Positions 42,317 through 51,686 are shown, counted from the stretch's first letter. The stretch is 58,208 nt of DNA from an uncultured Acetatifactor sp. (GCA_947595925.1 CANQEV010000014.1:1-58208), one strand, 5' to 3'. Notes: generated by a model from the sequence alone, not told the origin. Numbers and translations: made by a program.

Positions 42317-42658
42317 CTACAGCGGTATATGGCAGAATCCCTTCAGATAAGATACCACGATTTTCTTTTCGGACTTATTCAGGCTGCGGTACATCTCGAT
42401 CATGTCCAGCTCGTCTTTGGAAAAGCGGTAGGATTCCGGACGATAAGGCGTTTTAGAGGCAAAGAACTCTGACATGGAAATATGGAATCCCTCACAGATC
42501 TTTTCCAGCGTGGAAATAGTGGGCTGGTTGTTTTTCAGGAACAGGGAGTTCAAGGAAGAATAGGGAATTCCGGCCTCCTTGGCCAGTCGGTAATAAGACC
42601 ATTTCCGCTCTTTCATCAATTCATTGATTTTCTGTAATGTTTCATTTATCTCAGTCAT
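42317..42658 (-). CDS. XRE-family helix-turn-helix regulator
   Basis: 113 residues on the minus strand. The N-terminal Cro/CI-type HTH (residues about 10-65) has WSYYRLAKEAGIPYSSLNSL and ISTLEKICEGFHISMSEFF; a short C-terminal helical part follows. It is divergent from the BlaI-like gene at 42979. A perfect inverted repeat just upstream of its start (42689-42717) is the likely operator for autoregulation. Confidence 0.85.
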   Translation of the reverse strand: MTEINETLQKINELMKERKWSYYRLAKEAGIPYSSLNSLFLKNNQPTISTLEKICEGFHISMSEFFASKTPYRPESYRFSKDELDMIEMYRSLNKSEKKIVVSYLKGFCHIPL

Positions 42659-42688
42659 AAGTATATCATACCTCCGTTACATCTATAG

Positions 42689-42717
42689 TATCTAAAATAA
42701 GACGATTCTTTTAGATA
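42689..42717. promoter_or_regulatory. Inverted repeat, likely operator of the XRE regulator
   Basis: TATCTAAAA (42689-42697) and TTTTAGATA (42709-42717) are exact complements separated by 11 bases, so the half-site centres are about two helical turns apart. It lies 31 bases upstream of the XRE start and overlaps a minus-strand -10-like TACTAT (42690-42685). A plus-strand TATAAT at 42737-42742 lies just beyond. The rest of the gap up to 42978 is AT-rich promoter DNA without a gene. Confidence 0.6.
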
Positions 42718-42978
42718 AATAAAAACGGAATATAGATATAATATGTAAAAACATGATAAAAGACTGGCGATATCTTGCGAATATAACGCAAAAGCAATAT
42801 AATAATTTTTATAAATATAGACGGAAAACAAATATAAAGGCAAGAGGGAGAAAAAGCTGAATGAAAGCGAGGAAGGTTCCGGCGTCAGCGCGGGAAAGCG
42901 GGGATAAGGAAGGCCTGGCGGGGACAAACTATGCAAAGTGATGAAAATGGCAGGAAAAGGCTGGAAGGAGGAGTGTTT

Positions 42979-43308
42979 GTGAAAGAAAAGTATCATTTGT
43001 CAAAGACGGAAGAGGAGATCATGGAGATGCTCTGGGAGCAGGACGGCCCCGTAAAGCAGACGGAGCTGCTGAAAGCATTTCAGGACAGCGGTAAAGACTG
43101 GGGCAGGCAGACGTTGAATACGCTGCTGATGCGTCTGGAGGCCCGGGGAATCGTGAAAAGGGCAAGGCGGATGGTCTGGGCCGGCTATGACCGCGGGGGA
43201 TTCGGACTGCAGATTATTCAGGAGACGCTGGACGAATTTTTTGACGGAAAAATAGAAAATATGCTTCGGGAGTACGAAAAAAACAAAAATAAAACGGAAC
43301 AGTTATAA
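42979..43308 (+). CDS. Orphan BlaI/MecI-family repressor
   Basis: 109 residues from GTG 42979 behind AAGGAGGAG. Winged helix with TEEEIMEMLWEQDGPVKQTE and RQTLNTLLMRLEARGIV, then a shortened C-terminal helix. Unlike the pair at 697-3735 there is no M56 protease gene next to it, so the repressor must respond to a distant partner or to another signal. It lies 139 bases upstream of ispE with a promoter in between. Confidence 0.82.
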   Translation: MKEKYHLSKTEEEIMEMLWEQDGPVKQTELLKAFQDSGKDWGRQTLNTLLMRLEARGIVKRARRMVWAGYDRGGFGLQIIQETLDEFFDGKIENMLREYEKNKNKTEQL

Positions 43309-43336
43309 AGAAAAGTGCAAAAAGGCAAGAAAGCGT

Positions 43337-43366
43337 TTGACAGCCCTTTCAGAGTCGTACTATAAT
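43337..43366 (+). promoter_or_regulatory. Promoter of the ispE operon
   Basis: TTGACA (43337-43342), an 18-base spacer and a perfect TATAAT (43361-43366), about 75 bases before the ispE start. Confidence 0.78.
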
Positions 43367-43447
43367 ATCAATGTATACAATATACAGGATAAAAGCCAGT
43401 ATGGGAAGCATAGAGAAAAAAGAGATCGGGGACGCGGGGGACTGACA

Positions 43448-44311
43448 ATGGACAATTATGAGATCCGGGCGTACGCGAAGATCAACCTGAGTCTGGACGT
43501 GACGGGAAGGCTGGAGAACGGCTATCATCTGGTGAAGATGGTCATGCAGACTGTGGGAATCTTCGATGAACTTCGGTTTGAAAAGACAAAGGACGGGATC
43601 GCCATAACCGCCGACAGTGGAGAACTTCCCGGGGAACAGGACAATCTGATCTATAAAGCGGCGTCGCTGATGAAAGAGGCTTACGGCATTTCCGGCGGGG
43701 TGAAAGTCTCCTTAAAAAAGAACATTCCCGTTGCTGCGGGGATGGCCGGGGGCAGCACGGACGCGGCGGCGGCCCTGAAAGCGATGAACGAGCTGTATGG
43801 TCTGGGATTGAGCCTGCGGGAGCTGCAGGAGCTGGGGGTGAAGCTGGGAGCGGATATTCCCTACTGCCTTCTCGGAGGGACGGCGCTTGCCGAGGGGATC
43901 GGGGAGATCTTGACGCCCCTGCCCCCCGTGCCTGGAGCGGTTCTTCTCGTGGCAAAGCCCGCCATAAACGTATCGACGAGGGATGTGTATCAGGAGCTGG
44001 ACAGCCATGCGATCCCGTCCCACCCGGATGTGGACGGGATGCTTTCGGCCATACGCAGAGGGGATCTTGAGGGGATTACGGGCCGGCTGGGAAATGTGCT
44101 GGAGATGGTGACGGTTGAGCGGTACCCGGTGATCGGACGGATCAAGAGCCTGATGCTGGAGTGCGGCGCGAAGGGAAGCCTTATGAGCGGCAGCGGGCCT
44201 ACGGTGTTTGGCATCTTTGAAACGGCGTCGGGTGCGGAGAAGGCGCTTTCGAGGATCCGTGGGTACGACCTGGCGCCACAGACCTTTGTGACAGAGTTTG
44301 TGAACGCGTGA
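43448..44311 (+). CDS. ispE: 4-diphosphocytidyl-2-C-methyl-D-erythritol kinase
   Basis: 287 residues from ATG 43448. GHMP kinase with AYAKINLSLDVTGRLENGYH at the N-terminus, the ATP loop PVAAGMAGGSTDAAAA, LGADIPYCLLGGTA and SGSGPTVFGIF near the end. It phosphorylates the 2-hydroxyl of CDP-methylerythritol in the non-mevalonate isoprenoid pathway. Full length. The stop overlaps the region leading into a GntR-family gene, so the two are probably cotranscribed. Confidence 0.95.
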   Translation: MDNYEIRAYAKINLSLDVTGRLENGYHLVKMVMQTVGIFDELRFEKTKDGIAITADSGELPGEQDNLIYKAASLMKEAYGISGGVKVSLKKNIPVAAGMAGGSTDAAAALKAMNELYGLGLSLRELQELGVKLGADIPYCLLGGTALAEGIGEILTPLPPVPGAVLLVAKPAINVSTRDVYQELDSHAIPSHPDVDGMLSAIRRGDLEGITGRLGNVLEMVTVERYPVIGRIKSLMLECGAKGSLMSGSGPTVFGIFETASGAEKALSRIRGYDLAPQTFVTEFVNA

Positions 44312-44331
44312 CGGCGGGAAAGGCGGGGAAA

Positions 44332-45027
44332 ATGCAGGACAATTTAAATGTAAAGATGGATGAGTTTCTGCCCCTTCGGGACGTTGTGTTTAACACGCTG
44401 CGTCAGGCGATCCTGACGGGGGAGCTGAAGCCGGGGGAGAGGCTGATGGAGATTCATCTGGCGAACAGGCTGGGGGTGAGCCGAACGCCGATCCGGGAGG
44501 CGATCCGAAAGCTGGAGCTGGAGGGACTTGTCACCATGATCCCCAGGCGCGGCGCGGAGGTGGCGCAGATCACGGAAAAGAGCATGAACGACGTCCTGGA
44601 GGTACGCCGGGCGGTGGACGCGCTCTGTGTGGAGCTGGCCTGCGAGCGCATTACGGATTCGGAGCTGGAAAAGTTGAAAGAGGCCTGCGACGTTTTTGAA
44701 GAGGCGGTAAAGAGCGGGGATGTGAAGCGGATCGCCCAGGCGGACGTGGATCTTCACGATATCATCGTCCAGGCCACGGGGAACCGGCGGCTGGTGCAGC
44801 TCGTGAACACCCTGTCCGAGCAGATGTACCGTTACCGCTTTGAGTATATTAAGGATTTCAGCCAGCATGAAAAGCTTGTGGAAGAGCATAGAATAATCTA
44901 TGAGAGCATTGTGCGCAAAGATAAGGAGACGGCGTGCAGTGCTGCCAGGGAACATATCGACAACCAGAAGAAGGCCATCATCCGGCAGATCCGCCTGGAC
45001 AAGGAAAAACGGCAGGACACGGTTTGA
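44332..45027 (+). CDS. GntR-family regulator, FadR subgroup with FCD domain
   Basis: 231 residues, start at ATG 44332 after AAAGGCGGGG; GTG 44308 is an alternative. The winged helix (LRQAILTGELKPGERLMEIH, LGVSRTPIREAIRKLELEG) is followed by an all-helical FCD ligand-binding domain with conserved His residues in DVDLHDIIVQATGN and the C-terminal SAAREHI. It regulates in response to a carboxylic acid-like ligand. Linkage to ispE and murI gives no clear hint of its ligand. Confidence 0.88.
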   Translation: MQDNLNVKMDEFLPLRDVVFNTLRQAILTGELKPGERLMEIHLANRLGVSRTPIREAIRKLELEGLVTMIPRRGAEVAQITEKSMNDVLEVRRAVDALCVELACERITDSELEKLKEACDVFEEAVKSGDVKRIAQADVDLHDIIVQATGNRRLVQLVNTLSEQMYRYRFEYIKDFSQHEKLVEEHRIIYESIVRKDKETACSAAREHIDNQKKAIIRQIRLDKEKRQDTV

Positions 45028-45090
45028 TTAAAGACGGCCTGACCGGGCTATACTCCTTAAGAAAAGTCATTTTCGAGAGGAGTATGCGGG

Positions 45091-46191
45091 ATGAAGAGAC
45101 ACTTATTTTTGCGCGGCGCGGCAGTCCTGACCGGCTTTGTCCTTTTCTGGGGCTGTCTGTTCCCGGAGCTGATCTGGAGCCCGGAGGTGTGCAGGGTATA
45201 TACGGAGGACGGCTGTCTTCTGGAAGAGGAGCAGGACGGACTGGAACTGTACGAGGCCGTTCTGGGGTCACAGCCGGGCGAGATACGGCTGAAGAGCAGG
45301 TTTCTGGAAATATGGAATGCCCTGTGGAAGAAGCAGGGCAGAAAGGTTACATCTATGAGTGTGGAACAGGCAGTTTTGCGGGAGGCGCCCATAGGGGTCT
45401 TTGACTCCGGCGTGGGCGGGCTCACCGTGGCGAGGGAGATCATGCGGCAGATCCCGAATGAGAAGATCATTTATTTCGGGGATACCGCAAGGGTACCATA
45501 CGGAAGCAAGTCCAAAGAGACCGTCACGCGGTTTTCCCGTCAGATCGTCCGCTTTTTGCAGGCCCACAGGGTGAAGACCATCGTGGTGGCCTGTAATACG
45601 GCGAGCGCCTACGCGCTGGAGGATCTGGAGAAGGAGATCGACATCCCCATCATCGGGGTGGTGAAGCCCGGTGCAAAGGTGGCGGCGCAGACCACCCGCA
45701 ACGGGAGGATCGGCGTCATCGCCACGGAGGCGACGATCGGGAGCCAGATCTATACGCAATACATAAAGGAACTGAACGAAAATGTGACCATATACGGCAA
45801 GGCCTGTCCCCTGTTCGTGCCCCTGGTGGAGGAAGGGCTGTGGGAAGATCCGGTGACGGACGAGATCGCGAAGCGCTATCTCGCGGAACTGATCGACATT
45901 GACATCGACACGCTGATCCTGGGCTGCACCCACTATCCCATGATCCGGGCCACGGTGGGAAGAATCATGGGCGAGGGAGTCACCCTGGTAAATCCCGCCT
46001 ACGAGACGGCCAGGGAACTGAAGGAGATGCTGGGGGCTAAGGGGCTTCTGAACGAGTCGGCCGCGGCGCTGGGTGAGAATAAATACCAGTTCTATGTCAG
46101 CGACGGAGCCGATAAATTTAAGAACTTTGCAAACTCTATTATCAAGTACGGAATTTTAAGCGCGAAGACAGTCAATATAGAGGAATTCTGA
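45091..46191 (+). CDS. murI: Glutamate racemase with unusual N-terminal extension
   Basis: 366 residues from ATG 45091 (ribosome site GAGAGGAG). Residues 89-366 are a complete glutamate racemase: IGVFDSGVGGLTVAREI, catalytic Cys in VVACNTASAYAL and the second catalytic Cys in LGCTHYPM. It makes D-glutamate for peptidoglycan. Residues 1-88 start with a hydrophobic anchor (LFLRGAAVLTGFVLFWGCLF) and an acidic stretch with no stop before MurI. A standard MurI start is available at ATG 45355 behind AAAGG. A membrane anchor on a cytoplasmic enzyme is odd, so the first part may be a separate gene that lost its stop, or both forms may exist. Confidence 0.85.
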   Translation: MKRHLFLRGAAVLTGFVLFWGCLFPELIWSPEVCRVYTEDGCLLEEEQDGLELYEAVLGSQPGEIRLKSRFLEIWNALWKKQGRKVTSMSVEQAVLREAPIGVFDSGVGGLTVAREIMRQIPNEKIIYFGDTARVPYGSKSKETVTRFSRQIVRFLQAHRVKTIVVACNTASAYALEDLEKEIDIPIIGVVKPGAKVAAQTTRNGRIGVIATEATIGSQIYTQYIKELNENVTIYGKACPLFVPLVEEGLWEDPVTDEIAKRYLAELIDIDIDTLILGCTHYPMIRATVGRIMGEGVTLVNPAYETARELKEMLGAKGLLNESAAALGENKYQFYVSDGADKFKNFANSIIKYGILSAKTVNIEEF

Positions 46192-46193
46192 CT

Positions 46194-46667
46194 ATGGAGC
46201 GGGATGCGGAGAAAAAAAATCTGGAGGGCGACGTCCGGCTGGAGATCGTCGGAGGGCAGGGGGAGATTACCACTGCGGTTCCCGCCAGGTGCTACTATAA
46301 AAACAAAAGTTATTATCTTCTCTTTCAAGAGGGGATCGGGGAGGACGGCAGGGAAAACGCCATACTCTTTTCCAGTCGGCTGAAAATTTCTGAGGAGCAG
46401 GTATCGCTGCGGAGAAGTCTGCCGGGGGACGACGAAAAGACGTCCCGCCCGGTTCTGGAAATGGTCTACCGCAAGATGGCTCCGGACGTCCCGGGGCATT
46501 TTGTGGATTACCCTACGCCCTTTGGAAAACTGCGCCTGGAGATCCGGACGGATCAGCTGACGGTCAGGGAGACGGAGGAAGAACTGACGGTGGACATTCA
46601 GTACAGGCTTCTGCAGGAAGAACAGGAGGCCAGCAGGGACCGGCTGGTTATCCGGGTCAGCAGATAA
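46194..46667 (+). CDS. DUF1934 (YwiB-like) beta-barrel protein
   Basis: 157 residues, beginning two bases after murI. Beta-strand-rich with YYKNKSYYLLFQEG, MVYRKMAPDVPGHFVDYPTP and DIQYRLLQEEQ, the pattern of the calycin-like YwiB family found across Firmicutes. Soluble, no signal peptide. Function unknown; cotranscription with murI is likely from spacing. Confidence 0.8.
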   Translation: MERDAEKKNLEGDVRLEIVGGQGEITTAVPARCYYKNKSYYLLFQEGIGEDGRENAILFSSRLKISEEQVSLRRSLPGDDEKTSRPVLEMVYRKMAPDVPGHFVDYPTPFGKLRLEIRTDQLTVRETEEELTVDIQYRLLQEEQEASRDRLVIRVSR

Positions 46668-46670
46668 AAA

Positions 46671-46700
46671 TACAGCCCCGGATGATTCCGAGGCTGGTTT
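46671..46700. terminator. Shared terminator between convergent genes
   Basis: AGCCCCGG (46674-46681) pairs with CCGAGGCT (46688-46695) with one mismatch. In the minus direction it is followed by GTATTTTTATC, a good T-run for the gene at 46712; in the plus direction the T-run is weak. Confidence 0.6.
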
Positions 46701-46711
46701 CAATCTGTTTG

Positions 46712-47221
46712 TCACTTTAAGGGTTTTGCACCCGCCTTTTCCTGGGCGGCTTCCAGGGCGCGCTTGAAGAATCCCTTTTTCTTCTGGGGCGCGGCCTCCG
46801 CCTTTCCGTGGAGACCTTTGACGCTGGTAATGTAGATCCCGCTGACGGTGGCCTTTACCTCCCGCTTTAAGGGAATGGAGTCAAAGATCTTTTCGTCGCT
46901 GATCAGGCAGAGAATCTGGGGACCCACCTTTGCCTTCACGATGGGGAGCTTGGAACCGCGCAGGAGCTTCGGCGTCTGGTCGATGACCGCCTGCGGCAGG
47001 CCGGAATCCTTGAGCTTCATCCGTTTCTTGTCGATGATCAGCATGGAGACGGTCTGTTTATTGGCCTCCATGAACGCCTGCTGTTCCTCTTGCTTTTTCT
47101 GGGCCTTTTTGCCCAGGAAATACAGGACGGCTATAACGGCGACTATAACTGCCAGGATGACCAGCGCGACGATGAGCCCGGTACTGATTGCCAGAAATGC
47201 GTAAACGTTTGTATTCATCAT
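46712..47221 (-). CDS. Hypothetical single-pass membrane protein
   Basis: 169 residues on the minus strand, GAAAGGG before the start. One long N-terminal helix (about 8-36, AISTGLIVALVILAVIVAVI) is followed by a Lys/Gln-rich stalk and a compact beta-rich domain (about 60-140), then a basic tail. No catalytic motif. The arrangement recalls YajC-like or secretion-assisting proteins but the sequence does not match closely. Function unknown. Confidence 0.7.
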   Translation of the reverse strand: MMNTNVYAFLAISTGLIVALVILAVIVAVIAVLYFLGKKAQKKQEEQQAFMEANKQTVSMLIIDKKRMKLKDSGLPQAVIDQTPKLLRGSKLPIVKAKVGPQILCLISDEKIFDSIPLKREVKATVSGIYITSVKGLHGKAEAAPQKKKGFFKRALEAAQEKAGAKPLK

Positions 47222-47459
47222 AGTTTTACCCTTTCATCCTCCGCGGCGCGGTCGACCGGATCCCATTCCGGTTGCGGCACGGCCCTGCGATGGCGCGGAG
47301 CGGTTTGAACGACTATGACTTATCATAACACAAGTTTGCTGAATCCACAACCTTTTTCTTGTGCAAAGATAAGCGCGGGACGGACCGGAAATTGAGGGAC
47401 GGACCGGAGAGGATGGAAGGGCTGCAAAAAATGTGGAATCTGCTAAGGAGGCTTCTGCC

Positions 47460-48923
47460 GTGGATCAGGTATGGGAAATATTGCGTATCGTGTGGGATTT
47501 CGTCTTTGGGCACCTGATGGTCTGGAACCTGCTCTTTGCCGTTATCATCGTCTTTTTTGAGAGGCGGAACCCAAAGAGCGTGTGGGCCTGGCTGCTGCTG
47601 CTGTTTTTTCTTCCCGGCGTCGGCCTGATCCTGTATCTTTTTCTGGGGCAGGACATGCACAAGCGGAAGATGTTCCGCACGAAGGAGCTGGACGATCAGC
47701 TGGGGGAACTGGTCCGCTATCAGGAAAAACTGCTCCAGAACGGACAGCTGGATCTGAGACTGGAAGAGTACGCGGACCTTGCGATGTATAACCTGAAGAC
47801 CTCCGGCGCGGTGATCACCGGAGAAAACGATGTGGATATCTTCACGGACGGAAATCAGAAGTTTGAGGCGCTTCTGGAAGATCTGAAAAAGGCGGAGAGT
47901 TTTATCCACATGCAGTACTATATCATCAAGGACGACGTTTTGTTTCACAGGATCTGCGAGGTGCTGGAGGAAAAGGCGGCCCAGGGCGTGGAGGTAAGGC
48001 TTCTGTACGACGCCATGGGGAGCCGGTTTGTGAAGCAGAGCGTCTGGAAGAGGCTGAACGGGAAGGGGATTCAGACCGCGGAGTTTTTCCCGGCGCTGCT
48101 CCGCCGCTTCCACCTCAGGATCAATTACCGCAATCACCGCAAGATCGTGGTGATCGACAACAAGATCGCCTATGTGGGCGGTTTTAATGTGGGGAAGGAA
48201 TATATCGACCTGGATGAAAAGATCGGTCATTGGAGGGACACCCATCTTCGGATCCGGGGCCGCGCCGTGCTTGGTCTTCAGATGCGTTTCCTCTTAGACT
48301 GGAATTACGCGGCCGGGGAAAACCTTCTCCTCAGACCGGAACTGCTCGGCGGCCTGGAGCCCGGCGTCCGCGACCACTGTGAGATGCAGGTCATCAGCAG
48401 CGGTCCGGACAATTCGGTCTGCCAGGTGCGGGACAATTACCTTCGGATGATCGGAAAGGCCCGGGAGAGCATCTACATCCAGACGCCGTATTTCATACCG
48501 GACGAATCGATCCTGAACGCGCTCCTGATCGCCGTGAATTCCGGGATCTCTGTGAACCTCATGGTGCCCTGCAAGCCGGACCATCCCTTCGTCTACTGGG
48601 CGACGTACTCTTACGTCGGGGATCTGGTGATGGCAGGGGCGAACTGCTACACCTATGACAACGGTTTTCTCCACAGCAAGGTGATGGTGGTGGATTCCAA
48701 GGTTTTCTGCTGCGGCACGGCAAACATGGATATCCGGAGCTTCGCCCTGAATTTTGAGGTGAATGTCACTGCCTATGATGAAGAGAAGGCTCGGAAAATG
48801 GAGGAATGTTTTAAGGAGGATCTGAAATACAGCACCCAGATCACCCGGGACGAATACGCCAGGAGAAAACTTTCCGTCCGGATCCGGGAGCAGGCGTGCA
48901 GACTGATGTCGCCGTTGATGTAG
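47460..48923 (+). CDS. cls: Cardiolipin synthase (PLD family)
   Basis: 487 residues from GTG 47460 behind AAGGAGG with correct spacing; an upstream in-frame GTG at 47433 lacks a ribosome site. Two N-terminal membrane helices (about 18-35 and 42-62) with the conserved ERRNPKSVWAWLLLL segment precede two HKD motifs, HRKIVVID (from His226) and HSKVMVVD (from His405). It joins two phosphatidylglycerol molecules into cardiolipin at the membrane. Complete and of normal length. Confidence 0.93.
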   Translation: MDQVWEILRIVWDFVFGHLMVWNLLFAVIIVFFERRNPKSVWAWLLLLFFLPGVGLILYLFLGQDMHKRKMFRTKELDDQLGELVRYQEKLLQNGQLDLRLEEYADLAMYNLKTSGAVITGENDVDIFTDGNQKFEALLEDLKKAESFIHMQYYIIKDDVLFHRICEVLEEKAAQGVEVRLLYDAMGSRFVKQSVWKRLNGKGIQTAEFFPALLRRFHLRINYRNHRKIVVIDNKIAYVGGFNVGKEYIDLDEKIGHWRDTHLRIRGRAVLGLQMRFLLDWNYAAGENLLLRPELLGGLEPGVRDHCEMQVISSGPDNSVCQVRDNYLRMIGKARESIYIQTPYFIPDESILNALLIAVNSGISVNLMVPCKPDHPFVYWATYSYVGDLVMAGANCYTYDNGFLHSKVMVVDSKVFCCGTANMDIRSFALNFEVNVTAYDEEKARKMEECFKEDLKYSTQITRDEYARRKLSVRIREQACRLMSPLM

Positions 48924-49088
48924 AGAAATAAAATTTTCCCAGCGGCCAAATTTAACTTTTCTAATCGGCGGAGATATGTTAATATCATAAGTGCGGCGCT
49001 TTGATGCTGCCGCTCGGAAAGAGCGTTTACCGGTCTGCGGGAAAGGATCCCGCAGGAGAAGATGAAAGACGAGGAGATAAGGCTGAAT

Positions 49089-50198
49089 ATGAAGAGAAAG
49101 ATGATCGCGAGGACTGCAGTTTTCTGTGCGGCGGTACTGATGGCGGGCGCGCTGGCCGGTTGCGGAAAGACAGGGAATGGAGAGAGTACGGGGGGAACGG
49201 AGAGCAGTCAGGAGACCCCGGCAGAGAAGTTCACTCTGAAAGACATAGATGTGGAAAAATATGTGACCGTGGGCGATTATAAGAGTATCCGCGTGGAAAA
49301 GCAGGAGGTTACGGTCAGCGACAGCGAGCTGGAGGAAATGACAAACCAGGTGTATATCGGCAGCTTCCCGGCGGAGCTGGGAGTGAAGGACCGGGCCGTG
49401 AAGGAAGGGGATACCGCCAACATTGACTATGTGGGAAAGAAGGACGGCGTGGCTTTTGACGGCGGCACCGCCCAGGGAGCGAATCTGACCATTGGTTCCG
49501 ACACCTATATCGACGGCTTTGAAGACGGCCTGATCGGCGTTATGCCGGGGGACACCGTGGATCTGAACCTGACTTTCCCGGAGGGATACGGCAATCAGGA
49601 TCTCGCGGGACAGGCGGTGGTCTTCACCGTCACGGTAAATTATATCATTCCCGAGGAAAAAACGGACGAAGCTGTGGAAAAATTTGGCGTGGAAGGTGTA
49701 ACCACGGTGGAAGAACTTCGTCAATATGTGTATGACTACCTTTACGATAGGAATGAGATGAGGAGAGACAGTCAATATGAGCAGGATGTCCTGAACGCGT
49801 TCCTGGCGCTCTGCGAATTTCAGGAGATTCCCCAGGAGTATCTGGATTCCTACCGGGAGACCGCAAGGCAGAATATCACGGATACGGCGGCTCAGTACGG
49901 AACGGACCCGGAAACCTATGTGTATTATTATTATGGGATGGATCTGAATTCTTTCCTGGATGTCTATTCCGACAACGCCCTCCGTCAGAACATCGCCATG
50001 CAGGTCGTGGCGGACAAAGAAGGGCTTGCCGTGGATGATGAGGAATTGAACACGACGCTCCAGCAGTATGCGTCGGACGCGGGTTATGATTCTGTGGAAG
50101 AGTATGTAGGGGGAGGCTCCCTGGAGGAAATACGGGACTATCTCATGTATGACAATGTCTACAACTATCTGATGGATATCGCAGGGCAGACGGATTAA
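49089..50198 (+). CDS. Trigger-factor-like FKBP lipoprotein
   Basis: 369 residues from ATG 49089 (GAGGAG upstream). Lipoprotein signal with lipobox LAGC (Cys at about residue 25). An FKBP-type domain follows (about 110-195) with VKEGDTANIDYVGKKDGVAF, GFEDGLIGVMPGDTVDL and VFTVTVNYI, then a trigger-factor-like C-terminal helical domain. It is tethered outside the membrane and probably acts as an extracytoplasmic prolyl isomerase/chaperone for secreted proteins, a role parallel to PrsA. Alternative start at 49062 has a ribosome site that is too close. Confidence 0.85.
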   Translation: MKRKMIARTAVFCAAVLMAGALAGCGKTGNGESTGGTESSQETPAEKFTLKDIDVEKYVTVGDYKSIRVEKQEVTVSDSELEEMTNQVYIGSFPAELGVKDRAVKEGDTANIDYVGKKDGVAFDGGTAQGANLTIGSDTYIDGFEDGLIGVMPGDTVDLNLTFPEGYGNQDLAGQAVVFTVTVNYIIPEEKTDEAVEKFGVEGVTTVEELRQYVYDYLYDRNEMRRDSQYEQDVLNAFLALCEFQEIPQEYLDSYRETARQNITDTAAQYGTDPETYVYYYYGMDLNSFLDVYSDNALRQNIAMQVVADKEGLAVDDEELNTTLQQYASDAGYDSVEEYVGGGSLEEIRDYLMYDNVYNYLMDIAGQTD

Positions 50199-50309
50199 GG
50201 CAGGCAGCACTGTCCCAGCGTCTGAAAAGCGCCGGGAAACCGCAAGGGCGATCTTGTGGACGGAGCCAGCTAAGAAGCGCTGCCGCAGAGGAAGACGAAA
50301 GGACGAAAG

Positions 50310-51554
50310 ATGAACAGGAACCGGTGGATACGAAACACGATTTTTCTCATGACGGCGCTGTTTCTTTTTGCCGCCCCCGGTATCAGGGCGGGCGCGAGCT
50401 CCATCAACGAGCTTCAGCAGCAGATCGCCGCGCACCAGAAAGAGCTGGAAAACGCCAACAATAAGGTTTCCAATCTTCAGGATGAGCAGAGCCTGATCCA
50501 GGAGCTGATCGACGACCTGAATGCCGAGATCATCAATACCATGACGGAAATCAGCCTGAAGCAGGATGAAATCGCGGCAAAAGAGACTGAGATTGAGGAA
50601 AAACAGACCCAGATTGAGGAAAAACAGGCTGATATCCAGGTGACGGAGCAGGAGTACAACGAGGCAAAAGCGCGGGAAGAGAAACAGAAGGATGACATGC
50701 TTGTGCGGGTGCGGAGGATTTACGAGACAAACAGCTCGTCCCTTCTGAATCTGGTTCTCAAGGGTACGGGTCTGGGGAATCTGCTGAACCGTCTGGACTA
50801 TGTGGAACAGTTATACACCTACGATCAGAATAAACTCTCGGACTATCAGGAGGCCCGCCGTCTGGTGCGGGAGCTGTGGGACCGTTTGGAGGAGGAAAAG
50901 GAACAGCTCCAGCAGCAGAAATTTCAGTTTGAGACGGACAAGGCCCAGCTGGAGGAGGCAAAGTCGGAGCTGGACCAACAGAAAGCTGAGCTGGATCAGG
51001 CCCTGGCCGTCCGGAAAAAGGAAAACGCCAACTATCAGGCGGAGATCGACAAGGCGAGGCAGGAGGCAAATGTCGCGAAAGCCCTGATCCAGCAGGAACA
51101 GAAGGATCTGAAGCGCCTTCAGCAGGAGCAGAATAAGGGCAATACTCCGGCGGCCAACGGCACTTACACGGATACGGGATACGCCTCCATCATCGATAAT
51201 GCGCAGGGCAGCGAACTGGGGAAGAAGATCGCAAAATACGCCTGCCAGTTCGTCGGAAACCCCTATGTCTACGGCGGGACCAGTCTGACCAACGGGACGG
51301 ACTGCTCGGGCTTTACCTGGAGAATTTATCTGAACTTCGGGTATTCCATCACCCGGACTTCTTTCAGCCAGAGAAGCGACGGGGTGGAGGTCAGCTATGC
51401 GGACGCCCAGCCCGGGGATATCATCTGTTACAGCGGGCATGTGGCGATGTATATCGGGGGAGGGAAGATCGTCCACGCCAGCAATCAGAGGGATGGCATC
51501 AAAGTGAGCAACGCCACTTATCGGGAGATCATCACTGTGAGGAGGATCATATAA
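50310..51554 (+). CDS. NlpC/P60 peptidoglycan hydrolase with coiled coil
   Basis: 414 residues. Signal peptide (to about Ala30), a long coiled coil rich in Gln, Glu and Lys (about 32-270), then an NlpC/P60 catalytic domain. Catalytic residues are Cys332 in TDCSGF, His377 in YSGHVAMYIG and His389 in KIVHAS. The layout matches PcsB/CwlO-type DL-endopeptidases that cleave the stem peptide and are usually controlled by FtsEX through the coiled coil. FtsEX is not in the window. Confidence 0.9.
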   Translation: MNRNRWIRNTIFLMTALFLFAAPGIRAGASSINELQQQIAAHQKELENANNKVSNLQDEQSLIQELIDDLNAEIINTMTEISLKQDEIAAKETEIEEKQTQIEEKQADIQVTEQEYNEAKAREEKQKDDMLVRVRRIYETNSSSLLNLVLKGTGLGNLLNRLDYVEQLYTYDQNKLSDYQEARRLVRELWDRLEEEKEQLQQQKFQFETDKAQLEEAKSELDQQKAELDQALAVRKKENANYQAEIDKARQEANVAKALIQQEQKDLKRLQQEQNKGNTPAANGTYTDTGYASIIDNAQGSELGKKIAKYACQFVGNPYVYGGTSLTNGTDCSGFTWRIYLNFGYSITRTSFSQRSDGVEVSYADAQPGDIICYSGHVAMYIGGGKIVHASNQRDGIKVSNATYREIITVRRII

Positions 51555-51651
51555 GGACGGTTCGCCCAGCCGGAGGATTTTTTGAGGACGGTTCGTTTAT
51601 CTTTTTTTAAGAATTTATTTCTGGACAAATCAAGATTCGCATGTTACAGTT

Positions 51652-51686
51652 AAGTCACGGGTTTTCAAATCCGTGACTTTCTTTTT
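51652..51686 (+). terminator. Terminator after the NlpC/P60 gene
   Basis: AAGTCACGG (51652-51660) pairs perfectly with CCGTGACTT (51671-51679), followed by TCTTTTT. Confidence 0.88.
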
